Source: Streptomyces violaceoruber | GTDB taxonomy: Bacteria; Actinomycetota; Actinomycetes; Streptomycetales; Streptomycetaceae | DNA length: 64,000 bases | Direction: 5' to 3' | Assembly: GCA_000720805.1 (NCBI GenBank) | Contig: JODI01000044.1 | Coordinates: forward strand, 6,384 to 70,383 | Part shown: one piece after another, positions 35,101 to 42,125 of the stretch | Position numbering within the stretch: position 1 is the first letter of the stretch | Layout of the letters: every line of letters begins with the position of its first letter | The notes under the pieces: generated by a model | Database searches by the model: none | The model's input: the letters and a program-made list of their open reading frames with translations, nothing else | What the model was told of the DNA's origin: nothing | Translations under genes and position numbers: made by a program

Positions 35101-36260
35101 CGGTGCTGGAGCGCGTCGGCCAGTTCGGGGTGCGCGAGGCACTGCTCGTAGAAGTCGGCCCGAATCCCGAGGACCACCAGCACGGGGGCGGCCTCACCGG
35201 GCCCGGAGGGCGTCGAGGCGGCGTGCAGCGTCTGGATGAAGGCCCGCCGGTCGGCCTCGTCGGAGCAGAGAGTGAACGCTTCTTCAAGCTGGTCCACGAT
35301 GACCACGGCCGGCCCGCCGGACGGGGACTCCTGCCGGGCCCACTCGGCGAAGGCGTCCTTCACGGAGCGGGCGAAGGGGGCGGGGGACTGGGTGCCGGAG
35401 GCGGCGTCCCCCGCGTCGGCGAAGGACGACGACCCCCCGCCCTCCGCGCCCAGACCGATGCCCCCCGCGCCGGCGAAGGAGCCCCTGCCCTCCGCGCCGA
35501 AGGCGGTGTCGTCCTCCGTACCGTCGAGAGCGAGGTCCCCGAGCCCGGGAACACGACGGACCAGTTCCTTGACCGGATCGGCCCCCGGAACCAGCTGGAG
35601 AACGGGCCGGGGCAGGGCCGCCCCCTCACCGCCGCCGAGCACCCCCTCCCGCACCGCGGGCACCAGCCCGGCGTTCAACAGGGACGACTTCCCCGCCCCG
35701 GAGGCTCCCACGAGCATGACCAGCCCACCGGTCGGCTCCGCCGTCCGCAGCAGCGCGACGAGCGCGTCCGTACTCCGCTCCCGCCCGAAGAACCACCGCG
35801 CGTCCTGCTGCCGGTAGGAGGCGAGCCCGCGGTACGGACACACACCACCGGCGAGTGCGGAGGCGACGGCATCGGTTTTCGCCCCCTGCTCCTGCTCCCG
35901 CACCGTCTCCGCGGCGCCCACCGGATCGGCCACGGCCCGCTCCCACAGCCGCTGCCACTGGGCGAGGTCGTACAGCCCGGTGGACACGGGCGCGGGCCGC
36001 GCCCGCCGCGCCTGGGGTATCAGCACCTGCAGCACGGCCGTGAGGGCGGCGAACTGCGCCGGCACGTTCTTGGCCCGCCGCCAGTCACTGATCCGCTGGG
36101 CCGACACCCGCACGGGCCGCCCGCGCTCATCGACCCGCTGGAGTCGTACGACCGCCTCGGCGACGCTCTTCAGGGGAGGGTTGCCGGCCTCCTTGTACAG
36201 CAGCGCCAGACGCTCCGCGAAGGCCGTGCGTGCCCCTGAGTCGGAACTCAAGGTGTCCAC
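32127..36260 (-). CDS. HTH - STAND NTPase - transmembrane - 14-blade WD40 protein
   Basis: A 1377-residue multidomain protein. Residues 1-90 resemble the helix-turn-helix-like N-terminus of such proteins (VSAQRISDWRRAKNVP). Residues 140-560 form an nSTAND1-type NTPase with entry motif YRGLASYRQQDARWFFGRE, Walker A GASGAGKSSLLNAG and Walker B VVIVDQLEEAF. A Gly/Ser-rich insert splits the NTPase (about 245-290). One transmembrane helix lies near 640-660. The C-terminal 650 residues contain 14 WD40 repeats, enough for two seven-bladed propellers. STAND proteins are signal-activated oligomerising switches related to NLRs. Function here is unknown; signalling or defence are possibilities. It starts at GTG 36260. 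Confidence 0.9.
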   Translation of the reverse strand: MDTLSSDSGARTAFAERLALLYKEAGNPPLKSVAEAVVRLQRVDERGRPVRVSAQRISDWRRAKNVPAQFAALTAVLQVLIPQARRARPAPVSTGLYDLAQWQRLWERAVADPVGAAETVREQEQGAKTDAVASALAGGVCPYRGLASYRQQDARWFFGRERSTDALVALLRTAEPTGGLVMLVGASGAGKSSLLNAGLVPAVREGVLGGGEGAALPRPVLQLVPGADPVKELVRRVPGLGDLALDGTEDDTAFGAEGRGSFAGAGGIGLGAEGGGSSSFADAGDAASGTQSPAPFARSVKDAFAEWARQESPSGGPAVVIVDQLEEAFTLCSDEADRRAFIQTLHAASTPSGPGEAAPVLVVLGIRADFYEQCLAHPELADALQHRQMVLGPLTTAELREAVTGPAKAVGLELEPGLAELIVREVSADGPRGAHDAGVLPLMSHALLATWQRRKAGRLTLAGYRAAGGIQGAVAATAERAWSGLDPAARTAARVLLLRLVRLGEDTQATRRRGTRRQLAEESTDPGKTEESLEALVRARLVTLDAETVEITHEALLHAWPRLRDWIDEDRSGNLLRQRLEEDARAWEGSHRDSSLLYRGSRLEQAHGWARSAGDTFLTRCAVDFLAASGRLRKRTVWISRSAVAALVVLAIVAVGSAVVAWQQRNDAVFEQVVAEADRVQYTDPSLSAQLDLVAHRLRPDDEGTNNRLVSIVNAPLATPLLGHTGAVYLTSFSPDGKLLATASYDRTVRLWDVADPSRPKPLGGPLTGHTSWVSSAVFSPDGETLASAADDGTIRLWDVRDPAHPRPLGAPLAGHEGTIYLVAFSPDGRTLASAGEDHTVRLWDVHDPRAPRALKTLTGHRAAVRSVAFSPDGRTLAAGGDDNTVLLWDTTDPRRPEPVDTVLTGHTGTVHSVAFSPDGRTLASGSTDDTVRLWDVSDPARAAPLGPPLTGHTGPVWSVAFSPDGTMLAAASADSTASLWNVSDPAYPSQVGEPLAGSSGEMYALGFSPDGRTLATGSGDSKVRLWSIPQGDMVGRSGAFRPDGKVLATAGRDGRIRLWNVQNPGRPVALGSPFMPGDGGLRSLAFSPDGRTLVVLTDNRAVYLWDISDPSHPVKHGPPTELRTRFMGPDALAYSPDGRTLATAYDDRTIQLWNVSDPSHVVPFRAPLTGHKGYVNALVFSSDGKTLASGSADGSVRLWNVTDPRRTTLLGAPLTGHAGPVNVLAFSPDGGTLASGSDDDSVRLWDVTDVRDASPLGSPLTGHTEAVVSLTFSRDGRTLASGGNDNTVRLWDVAHPADAGPIGQSMSPNSKTGNFLSFSPRSQMLGVSSGADTVRLWNLDVDDAIARICSTTRGVLTSDKWHEYLPRLSYEPPCGK

Positions 36261-36830
36261 CCCTTACTTCCTGCGCGCGTGAACGTCCGGACCGGAAAAC
36301 CCACTTTATACGGCTGACCTGCGAGGACGTGCTCCGGTGGACACCGGAACCTCCTCGCCCGGATCCTCAACTGGCAGGATCAGCCCGTAACAGCGCGGCA
36401 ACCGGACGTCACCAGGACAGGCCACCAGCTCAGCGCTCGGCGGGACACGGCACGGCATCGCACGCTGACGACCGGCCTGTGCCGGAGCGACGGGACGACG
36501 CCACCGCACTTCCCGGCCGAGCCCGAGAGATCCGTGGAGATCAGGCACCTGTCGCCGATCCACGCCCGCCCGGATCGGATCTAAGCGTCCGCACTGTCCG
36601 GCACCGGTCCCCACGAGGGGAGGGACCGGCGCCGGACCACTCTTCAGCTGCCTGTGATCCATCCCAGACTCATTCCCGTACCGCTTCCTGGCAACGCATC
36701 GGACCCGCCCCCCGTTTCCGGAGGCCGGGTCTGACTTGCTGCATTCCGTCTGCCGATGGGCGAACGGCCGTCGCGCCGCCCCCTGGAGGCAGCAACCGGG
36801 CGCCCCTTGGAGGCAGCAACCGGCCGCCCC
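36261..36830. other. 570-nt intergenic region with no gene seen
   Basis: Open frames here have poor codon bias and no motifs. The left part should contain the promoter of the WD40 gene (minus strand; TATACGGC near 36306-36312 is AT-rich for this genome). The right end is occupied by the repeat described separately. Confidence 0.4.
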
Positions 36831-36856
36831 CTAAAGACGCAGCAACCGCTGGGTGA
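36770..36856. repeat. Stop-anchored tandem repeat, 24-26 nt unit, three copies
   Basis: On the minus strand, CGGTTGCTGC followed by (G/C)TC(T/C)(T/A/C)... and GGGGCG recurs three times. Copy 1 is the end of the 116-residue protein gene and includes its TAG; the others extend into the downstream spacer. Confidence 0.8.
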
Positions 36857-37181
36857 TCTCCCGGTACTGCCTCAGCGCGAGGCGAAGTTCCGTGGACTGC
36901 GTCTCGGGATCCCCGTCCTGCCAGCCCTCACGCAGGAGCCGCCGCTGTTCGGCGAGGGCGCCCACCAGCAGGGCGGTGGCGTCGTCGAAGGCGCCCTCGG
37001 CCTCCTCCAGCGCCTCGCGCGGGGTGTCGGCGAAGGCGTTGAGAGCCTGCCCGAGACGCTGGGCGATCTTGTCCCGCTCAGCCGACGGAAACAGCGCCTC
37101 CGGTCCGGGAGCCCGCCGCTCGTCCCGTCCCGAGGCCTGGCCCGCGGGCTGCTGGGCGCGTGTCTGGTCGTACATCATCAA
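36831..37181 (-). CDS. Small helical protein of unknown function
   Basis: A 116-residue, highly helical, acidic protein. The N-terminal 30 residues are Gln/Gly/Pro-rich and probably disordered; residues 35-116 look like two or three amphipathic helices (AERDKIAQRLGQALNAFA, DDATALLVGALAEQRRLLREG). AGGAAAG precedes three consecutive ATG codons; the first was used. It resembles uncharacterised Streptomyces proteins, and I cannot propose a function. Confidence 0.65.
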   Translation of the reverse strand: MMMYDQTRAQQPAGQASGRDERRAPGPEALFPSAERDKIAQRLGQALNAFADTPREALEEAEGAFDDATALLVGALAEQRRLLREGWQDGDPETQSTELRLALRQYREITQRLLRL

Positions 37182-37470
37182 GTGCCGCTTTCCTGTACGT
37201 CATGGACGACATGCCGGACGCTGACTGGCGGCATGGCTCTGAGCCGTACCGCCAGTCAACGTCCGCCACGGCCGCGTGTCAACGCGCGTCCCGGCCACGG
37301 AGGCGCCCCGTGGGCGCACGTGGGCGCCTCGCACGCGTGGCAGCCCGACGTGGCAGCCCGAAAGCCGGGGCTGGCCGCTCGGCGGACGGTCGGCGACAAT
37401 GCCGTGCGGTGGTCGCCGCCGTATCGATCGCGGTGACGGCGCCGCGCAGCGTGGTGCCTTGGAGGCAGGG
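37182..37470. promoter_or_regulatory. Divergent spacer upstream of the MFS gene
   Basis: 289 nt. It contains a direct repeat CGTGGCAGCCCGA at about 37337 and 37350. No gene or clear promoter element was recognised. Confidence 0.3.
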
Positions 37471-37524
37471 ATGACCTTTCTGGTGTTCGCCGGAGCGGCC
37501 TTCGGCGAAGCGCTGCGGACGTGA
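37471..37524 (+). CDS. Possible 17-residue leader peptide coupled to the MFS gene
   Basis: ATG 37471 follows GGAGGCAGGG closely and opens a 17-codon frame (MTFLVFAGAAFGEALRT). Its TGA overlaps the GTG start of the transporter in GTGA, the coupling geometry used by real operons here. The MFS start itself lacks a good ribosome site, so it may depend on re-initiation. No stretch of a single amino acid suggests attenuation. Confidence 0.4.
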   Translation: MTFLVFAGAAFGEALRT

Positions 37525-38717
37525 CCGGGACATCCGCCCGGCAGGCGGACGGGATGAGGCCCTGGCGGTTCGTCGTCTGGTTCGGCACGGTGAGCCTCCT
37601 GGCGGACTTCGTGTACGAGGGAGCCCGCTCGGTCACCGGGCCGCTGCTGGCATCGCTGGGCGCCTCGGCCCTGGTGGTGGGCGTGGTGACGGGTGCGGGG
37701 GAGGCGGCGGCGCTGGGCCTGCGGCTGGTGTCGGGGCCGCTGGCGGACCGTACCCGCCGCTTCTGGGGGCTGGCGATCGCCGGGTACGCGGTGACCGTGG
37801 TCTCCGTCCCTCCGCTGGGTACGGTCGGGGTGCTGTGGGCGGCGTGCGCGCTGGTGGTCGCCGAGCGGGTGGGCAAGGCGGTGCGCTCACCGGCGAAGGA
37901 CACGATGCTGTCGTACGCCACCGCCGCGACCGGCCGTGGCCGCGGGTTCGCCGTGCATGAGGCGATGGACCAGGTCGGGGCACTGGTGGGGCCGCTCGTC
38001 GTGGCGGGGATGCTCGCGCTCACGGGCGGCGACTACGGGCCGGCGCTCGGCGTGCTCGCCATCCCGGGTGTCGCGGTTCTGGGTCTGCTCGCGTGGCTGC
38101 GGGTGCGGGTGCCCGACCCCGAGGCGTACGAGCGGCAGGTGGCCGCTTCCACGGCTGAGCCCACACCGCACGACCGTCTGCCGGCCGCGTTCTGGACGTA
38201 CGCGGCGTTCACCGCCGCCACCACGTCCGGGTTCGCCACCTTCGGCATCCTGTCGTACCACCTGGTCGAGCGGCACCTCATGGCGGCGGCCTGGGTGCCG
38301 GTGCTCTACGCCGCCGCCATGGCCGCCGACGCCGTCGCGGCGCTCGCGACCGGCTGGCTGTACGACCGCCACGGCGCGCGCGTGCTGACGGCGCTGCCGC
38401 TGCTGACCGCCGTGGTGGCCGTGCTGGCGTTCACCGACACGGTCGCGATCGCGGTGGCCGGGTCGCTGGTGTGGGGCGCGGCCATGGGCATCCAGGAGTC
38501 CACCCTGCGCGCCACCGTCGCGGACCTGGTGCCCAGCGGACGGCGGGCCACCGCCTACGGTCTGTTCGCCGGTGTCGTCGGCGCGGCGAGCCTGGCCGGC
38601 GGGGCACTGATCGGCGGCCTGTACGGCTACTCCGTTCCCGTGCTGATCACCGTCGTGGTCGCCATCCAGGCCCTCGCCCTGGTGTTCCTGGCCGCCACGC
38701 GGGCCACTCGGCGTTGA
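37521..38717 (+). CDS. MFS transporter
   Basis: A 398-residue, 12-helix major facilitator protein with the loop 2-3 motif GPLADRTRRFWG and the second-half equivalent GWLYDRHGARVL. The segment GKAVRSPAKDTMLSYATAA resembles MFS proteins near the YbfB/bacterial multidrug type. GTG 37521 or ATG 37554 could start it. The substrate is unknown. It is divergent from the 116-residue protein gene. Confidence 0.85.
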   Translation: MTGTSARQADGMRPWRFVVWFGTVSLLADFVYEGARSVTGPLLASLGASALVVGVVTGAGEAAALGLRLVSGPLADRTRRFWGLAIAGYAVTVVSVPPLGTVGVLWAACALVVAERVGKAVRSPAKDTMLSYATAATGRGRGFAVHEAMDQVGALVGPLVVAGMLALTGGDYGPALGVLAIPGVAVLGLLAWLRVRVPDPEAYERQVAASTAEPTPHDRLPAAFWTYAAFTAATTSGFATFGILSYHLVERHLMAAAWVPVLYAAAMAADAVAALATGWLYDRHGARVLTALPLLTAVVAVLAFTDTVAIAVAGSLVWGAAMGIQESTLRATVADLVPSGRRATAYGLFAGVVGAASLAGGALIGGLYGYSVPVLITVVVAIQALALVFLAATRATRR

Positions 38718-38836
38718 CCTCGGTCGACCTCAGGAGGGTCTCGGGCCGCAGCGGACGCGTGCGACCCGGGTGGACCGTACGGCGGCCACTGACTCAGCCC
38801 GGTTTCGGCGCCCTCGAATCCGCCTAGGCTCTGCGC

Positions 38837-39484
38837 ATGGCGAAGCGCAAGGTTCAGCGGCGGGCCCGGAGGCTTCTGGGCGAGGAGCCGGTGGCCATGG
38901 TCTGGTGTGAGCTCGGCAAGCCGATTCCCACACCCCCCAAGGAAGTTCATCGGGCGGCGGGCAAAGGGCGGCTGAAGCCGGGGCACCCCTGGCTGCTGTA
39001 CCTCGGCGGTGTCCTGTTCTTCTTCGTCCTGGTGCCGATGATGCTGGTCGGCAAGCTCGGCGACATGCTGAACGGGACTTCTTCCGGAGAGGGAACCTCC
39101 ACCCGCCGCGCGGTCGGCGGCGACGGTCGCCCGGACGACGATCCGGCCGGCGGCGTCTTCGACGGCGACTGGAACCTGAGCGCGGGCCAGTTGCTGCTGC
39201 GCTGGTACGGCCACTCGCCCGACCCCAAGCGCCTGGTGATGCTGGCCCGCGACCGGATCTGCCTTGCCGCGTGCCCGCGCCGCACACTGTCGCCCACCAC
39301 AGCCGACGACTTCCGGGTCATCGCGGAGTTCTCCCTCGACGAGGCCCGTGTCGAAGCCGAGGCGGGACAGCCACGCGGGTTCGCCACCTTCAGGCTCCGC
39401 TTCGCCGACGGCTCCTGGCTGGAACTCGGCCGACTTGCCGAGCCGCAGGACGCGGACCACTTCCTGCGCACGGTCAGCACCTGA
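38837..39484 (+). CDS. Single-span membrane protein of unknown function
   Basis: A 215-residue protein with a basic N-terminus (MAKRKVQRRARRLLG), one strong helix (about 52-72) and a C-terminal domain (about 105-215) with WNLSAGQLLLRWYGHSPDPKRL and FRLRFADGSWLELGRL. This domain looks like a PH/GRAM-type beta-rich fold, which is only an impression. It is conserved-looking and well biased but unnamed. Confidence 0.65.
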   Translation: MAKRKVQRRARRLLGEEPVAMVWCELGKPIPTPPKEVHRAAGKGRLKPGHPWLLYLGGVLFFFVLVPMMLVGKLGDMLNGTSSGEGTSTRRAVGGDGRPDDDPAGGVFDGDWNLSAGQLLLRWYGHSPDPKRLVMLARDRICLAACPRRTLSPTTADDFRVIAEFSLDEARVEAEAGQPRGFATFRLRFADGSWLELGRLAEPQDADHFLRTVST

Positions 39485-39578
39485 CTCGACCCGATCTGAC
39501 CGGACCAGACGAGACCAGACCAGACTAGACCGGACCAGACCAGACTAGACCGGACCGGACCAGACTGGACTGACCGAC
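39480..39578. repeat. Post-stop degenerate repeat, GACCAGACTA type
   Basis: Directly from the TGA at 39482-39484, about 95 nt consist of GACC, GACCA and AGACTAGACC blocks. A 20-bp unit AGACCAGACTAGACCGGACC occurs twice in a row. Stop codons TGA and TAG recur through it. No gene overlaps. Confidence 0.8.
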
Positions 39579-39705
39579 CTGCTTGCCGGGGAGCGGGCCA
39601 CGGCGAGAGCGGCTCGCCCACTGTGCAACACCCTCCAGGGCGTGTACCGGAAGGCCCTCCGCACCCCCGATCTCGTATGTCGCGTGGCGGTGACATCCTT
39701 GGTCG

Positions 39706-40368
39706 GTGTTCTCATCCGACCACGTGGGCGCCGTGTTCTTCGATGTCGACGGCACGCTCGTCCCGGGCACGAGTTCGTCGGTCTTCCTGGCTGAATTCCT
39801 CGGCCATCGGGACGAGTTGGCCAAGGCCGAGGACGCTTACGCCTCCGGTGACCTGGACAATCGAGAAGTCTCCGAGCTGGACGCCAGGGGCTGGACGGGC
39901 GTGTCCGAGGGACAGGTCTCCGGCTGGCTCGACGGGCTGCCCCTGGTCGCGGGCGTCACGGAGACCGTGGGTTGGTGCAGGCGGAACGGGTTGGTGCCCG
40001 TGCTGGCGACTCTCGCCTGGTCACCGGTCGGCAGCTACCTGACCGACCGGTTCGGCTTTCACGCGTTCAGCGGACCTCGGCTGGAGACCGCCGACAACCG
40101 GTTCACGGGCCGCGTCGCCTGCCACTTCGACGAGTACGACAAACGAGATTTCGCCCTCGCACAGGCCCGGGAGCTGGGGTTGGGTCCCCACTCGTGCGGG
40201 GCCATCGGGGACAGCCGCTCCGACCTGCCCCTGTTTGCTTCCGTCGCACTGAGCGTGGCGTTCAATGCCTCGCCAGGAGCGCGGGCGGCGGCGACCGTCA
40301 CGGTGGACGGCGGTGACCTACGCAGCGTGCTCCCCGCCTTGAGTCGCTTGGTCACAGCCACGGGTTGA
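39706..40368 (+). CDS. HAD-superfamily subclass IB hydrolase (SerB-like)
   Basis: A 220-residue phosphatase-like protein. HAD motif I FFDVDGTLVPG is near 10-20, motif II is in VPVLATLAWSP (Thr), the motif III Lys is in DEYDKRDFA, and motif IV is GAIGDSRSDLPLF. A helical cap lies between motifs I and II. The substrate could be a phosphoserine-like small molecule. It starts at GTG 39706. Its 3' end overlaps a transposase remnant on the other strand. Confidence 0.82.
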   Translation: MFSSDHVGAVFFDVDGTLVPGTSSSVFLAEFLGHRDELAKAEDAYASGDLDNREVSELDARGWTGVSEGQVSGWLDGLPLVAGVTETVGWCRRNGLVPVLATLAWSPVGSYLTDRFGFHAFSGPRLETADNRFTGRVACHFDEYDKRDFALAQARELGLGPHSCGAIGDSRSDLPLFASVALSVAFNASPGARAAATVTVDGGDLRSVLPALSRLVTATG

Positions 40369-40444
40369 CGGCCGCGACGAGGAAGGCCGCCTCGTCCGCG
40401 ACGGCCGCCTCGTAGTGGACCGCGAGCTTGTCGTACCCGGCCAT
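40352..40444 (-). pseudogene. C-terminal remnant of an IS5-like transposase
   Basis: A 30-residue frame reads MAGYDKLAVHYEAAVADEAA plus a ten-residue tail ending NPWL. The stretch GYDKLAVHYEA(T)V and an ending near VAAINEWL are, as I recall, typical of the last residues of IS5-family DDE transposases in Streptomyces. The rest of the element, including the DDE residues and terminal inverted repeats, is missing. It overlaps the HAD gene by 17 nt. Confidence 0.5.
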
Positions 40445-40473
40445 GCCCGGCGCCTTTCTCTGTGGCCTCTGTG

Positions 40474-40533
40474 GCGTCGGGGGCGTCGGGGGCGTCGGGG
40501 GCGTCGGGGGCCTCGGGGGCGTCCGGGGGCCTC
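40474..40533. repeat. 9-bp tandem repeat, about six copies
   Basis: GCGTCGGGG is repeated perfectly four times and then with substitutions to about 40533, in the gap between the transposase remnant and the second HAD gene. It is not anchored on a stop codon of an intact gene. Confidence 0.9.
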
Positions 40534-40595
40534 GTACGGCCGAAGATGGCCCAGCCCGAGGGTGCCGCCCCGCCCCGCCGGGCTATCGTGCCGGC

Positions 40596-41114
40596 GTGAC
40601 AAGCGCAGCGGAGCGCCCCCTTCTCTTCCTCGACGTCGACGGTCCTCTCATCCCGTTCGGGTCGTCGTACGCTCACACACCAGCCGCTACGGCCGACGCC
40701 TCGACGCCTGTCGATCAGGGGAACCCCCTGCTGAAGCGGCTTGACCCTGGTATCGGCGCGCGTCTCATGGCTCTGGGCTGCCACCTCATATGGGCTTCGA
40801 CCTGGATGGAGGAGGCGAACGAGACTGTCGCCCCACTCATCGGTCTGCCGAAGCTGCCCGTGCTGGAGTGGCCGGACGTCCGTGCTGAGGAAGGCCCACG
40901 CGGCCTGCACTGGAAGACCCGCCCCCTTGTCGAGTGGGCTGACGGCCGGCCGTTCATCTGGGTCGACGACGAGATCAGCGCGATGGATCGGCAGTGGGTC
41001 GCCGCGAGCCACCCTGGGCCGTCACTGCTTCATCGCGTGGACCCGACCAAAGGCCTCGACGACACCGACTTCTCCACGCTCGCCGGTTGGCTTCGTGCCC
41101 TCGCGCCGAGATGA
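40596..41114 (+). CDS. HAD-domain protein of the 'HAD domain in Swiss Army Knife' type
   Basis: A 172-residue protein with LLFLDVDGPLIPFG near the start, in which Pro replaces the usual Thr after DVDG. IWASTWMEEANETVAPLIGLP is the motif II equivalent, and FIWVDDEISAMDRQWV carries the terminal acidic pair. This pattern is common in small actinobacterial HAD proteins of unknown substrate. It starts at GTG 40596. Confidence 0.75.
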   Translation: MTSAAERPLLFLDVDGPLIPFGSSYAHTPAATADASTPVDQGNPLLKRLDPGIGARLMALGCHLIWASTWMEEANETVAPLIGLPKLPVLEWPDVRAEEGPRGLHWKTRPLVEWADGRPFIWVDDEISAMDRQWVAASHPGPSLLHRVDPTKGLDDTDFSTLAGWLRALAPR

Positions 41115-41294
41115 CCACCGCTCGAGCAGTTCCACGGCCCGGGCTCCCCAACCGGGTTCTGGGCCAAGCCGTGCCTGCGCGATCCAGATCTTGCGGAGCT
41201 CGGCGGTCTGCGGATGCCGAGAATCTGCCACCGGCTCCGTCCCGGGGACATCAGCGGCCATCACCGGCCGCACGAGGAAGAAGGAGAAACCAAC

Positions 41295-41735
41295 GTGGCG
41301 ATTCAGCGGATGGACAACGTCGGCATCGTCGTCGAGGACATGGATGCCGCCATCGCGTTCTTCGTGGAACTCGGCATGGAGCTGGAGGGCAGGGCGGAGG
41401 TCGAGGGCCTCTTCGCCGACCAGTGCACCGGACTCGACGGCGTCCGCTGTGACATCGCGATGGTCCGGACCCCGGACGGTCACAGCCGGCTCGAGCTTGC
41501 GAAGTACCGCAGCCCCGCGGTGATCAGCGCCGGGCCGCGCAACCGGCCGCACAACATTCTGGGCACGCACCGCGTGATGTTCGCCGTCGACGACATCGAG
41601 GACACCGTTGCCCGCCTGCGCCCCCACGGCGCCGAACTCGTCGGCGAGATCGCCCGGTTCGAGGACAGTTATCTGCTCTGCTACCTCCGCGGCCCCGACG
41701 GCATCATCGTCGGACTGGCCCAGCAACTGCGCTGA
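41295..41735 (+). CDS. VOC-family (glyoxalase/bleomycin resistance-like) protein
   Basis: A 146-residue protein with two beta-alpha-beta-beta-beta modules: MDNVGIVVEDMDAAIAFFVELG in the first, HRVMFAVDDIEDTVARLRPHG and the end LRGPDGIIVGLAQQL in the second. Metal-ligand positions are not all obvious, so it may be a binding protein or an enzyme. AAGGAG precedes GTG 41295. Upstream 41115-41294 shows no gene. Confidence 0.82.
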   Translation: MAIQRMDNVGIVVEDMDAAIAFFVELGMELEGRAEVEGLFADQCTGLDGVRCDIAMVRTPDGHSRLELAKYRSPAVISAGPRNRPHNILGTHRVMFAVDDIEDTVARLRPHGAELVGEIARFEDSYLLCYLRGPDGIIVGLAQQLR

Positions 41736-41754
41736 GAAGGAGGAACCGAACACC

Positions 41755-41931
41755 GTGGTCTTCGACCGATGCCAGAGGATTTCGACGCGACGTGCCGGCA
41801 GAGCGAGCGCGCGCCGGGACTTCCGAGTCCTGGTGCCCCCCGCCGCGATGGACCGGAAGCAAATCCGGCCCGTGATCCAGACCGGCGCCGTGGTCATGGA
41901 CGGCATCTTCAAGCGCGATCCACAGCGGTAG
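41755..41931 (+). CDS. Doubtful 58-residue frame after the VOC gene
   Basis: GTG 41755 is preceded by AAGGAGGAA at good distance and lies 19 nt after the VOC stop. The product is Arg-rich in its first half and recalls no family. It may be a gene fragment or a frame-shifted remnant. Confidence 0.25.
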   Translation: MVFDRCQRISTRRAGRASARRDFRVLVPPAAMDRKQIRPVIQTGAVVMDGIFKRDPQR

Positions 41932-41957
41932 TCACACAGATGGACACGCTCACGAAA

Positions 41958-41997
41958 CAGGTCCGCCGACTACTCACGTGAGTAGTCGGCGGACCTG
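41958..41997. terminator. Perfect 20-bp inverted repeat, terminator of tRNA-Pro and of the islet
   Basis: Positions 41958-41977 and 41978-41997 are exact reverse complements (arm CAGGTCCGCCGACTACTCAC). It lies 12 nt downstream of the 3' end of the tRNA on the minus strand and would also terminate + strand transcripts from the VOC side. Confidence 0.85.
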
Positions 41998-42009
41998 GTA
42001 TCTCAGCTG

Positions 42010-42083
42010 TCGGGGTGGCGGGATTTGAACCCACGACCTCTTCGTCCCGAACGAAGCGCGCTGCCAAGCTGCGCTACACCCCG
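42010..42083 (-). tRNA. tRNA-Pro (anticodon CGG)
   Basis: On the minus strand the cloverleaf starts CGGGGTGTAGCGCAGCTTGG and ends CCACCCCGA, with a fully paired acceptor stem. The anticodon arm is CTTCG-TTCGGGA-CGAAG, placing CGG at 34-36. The T arm GTGGGTTCAAATCCCGC is canonical. CCA is not fully encoded. It reads proline codon CCG. The 3' end faces an accessory-looking region. Confidence 0.95.
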
Positions 42084-42125
42084 ATGTCGCTGCTTGTCCT
42101 GCTTGTCGCGGCGACGTCGTTTACT

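Noticed and set aside
31938..36239. 1433-residue open frame antisense to the WD40 gene
   Set aside because: It mirrors the WD40 repeats of the real gene, has no own motifs, and such frames are common in high-GC DNA because third-position bias suppresses stops on the other strand.
41022..41251. Minus-strand frame overlapping the HAD gene end with an IWIAQARLG-like stretch
   Set aside because: A short segment looks protein-like but it is antisense to the HAD gene and has no start or continuation; it may be chance.
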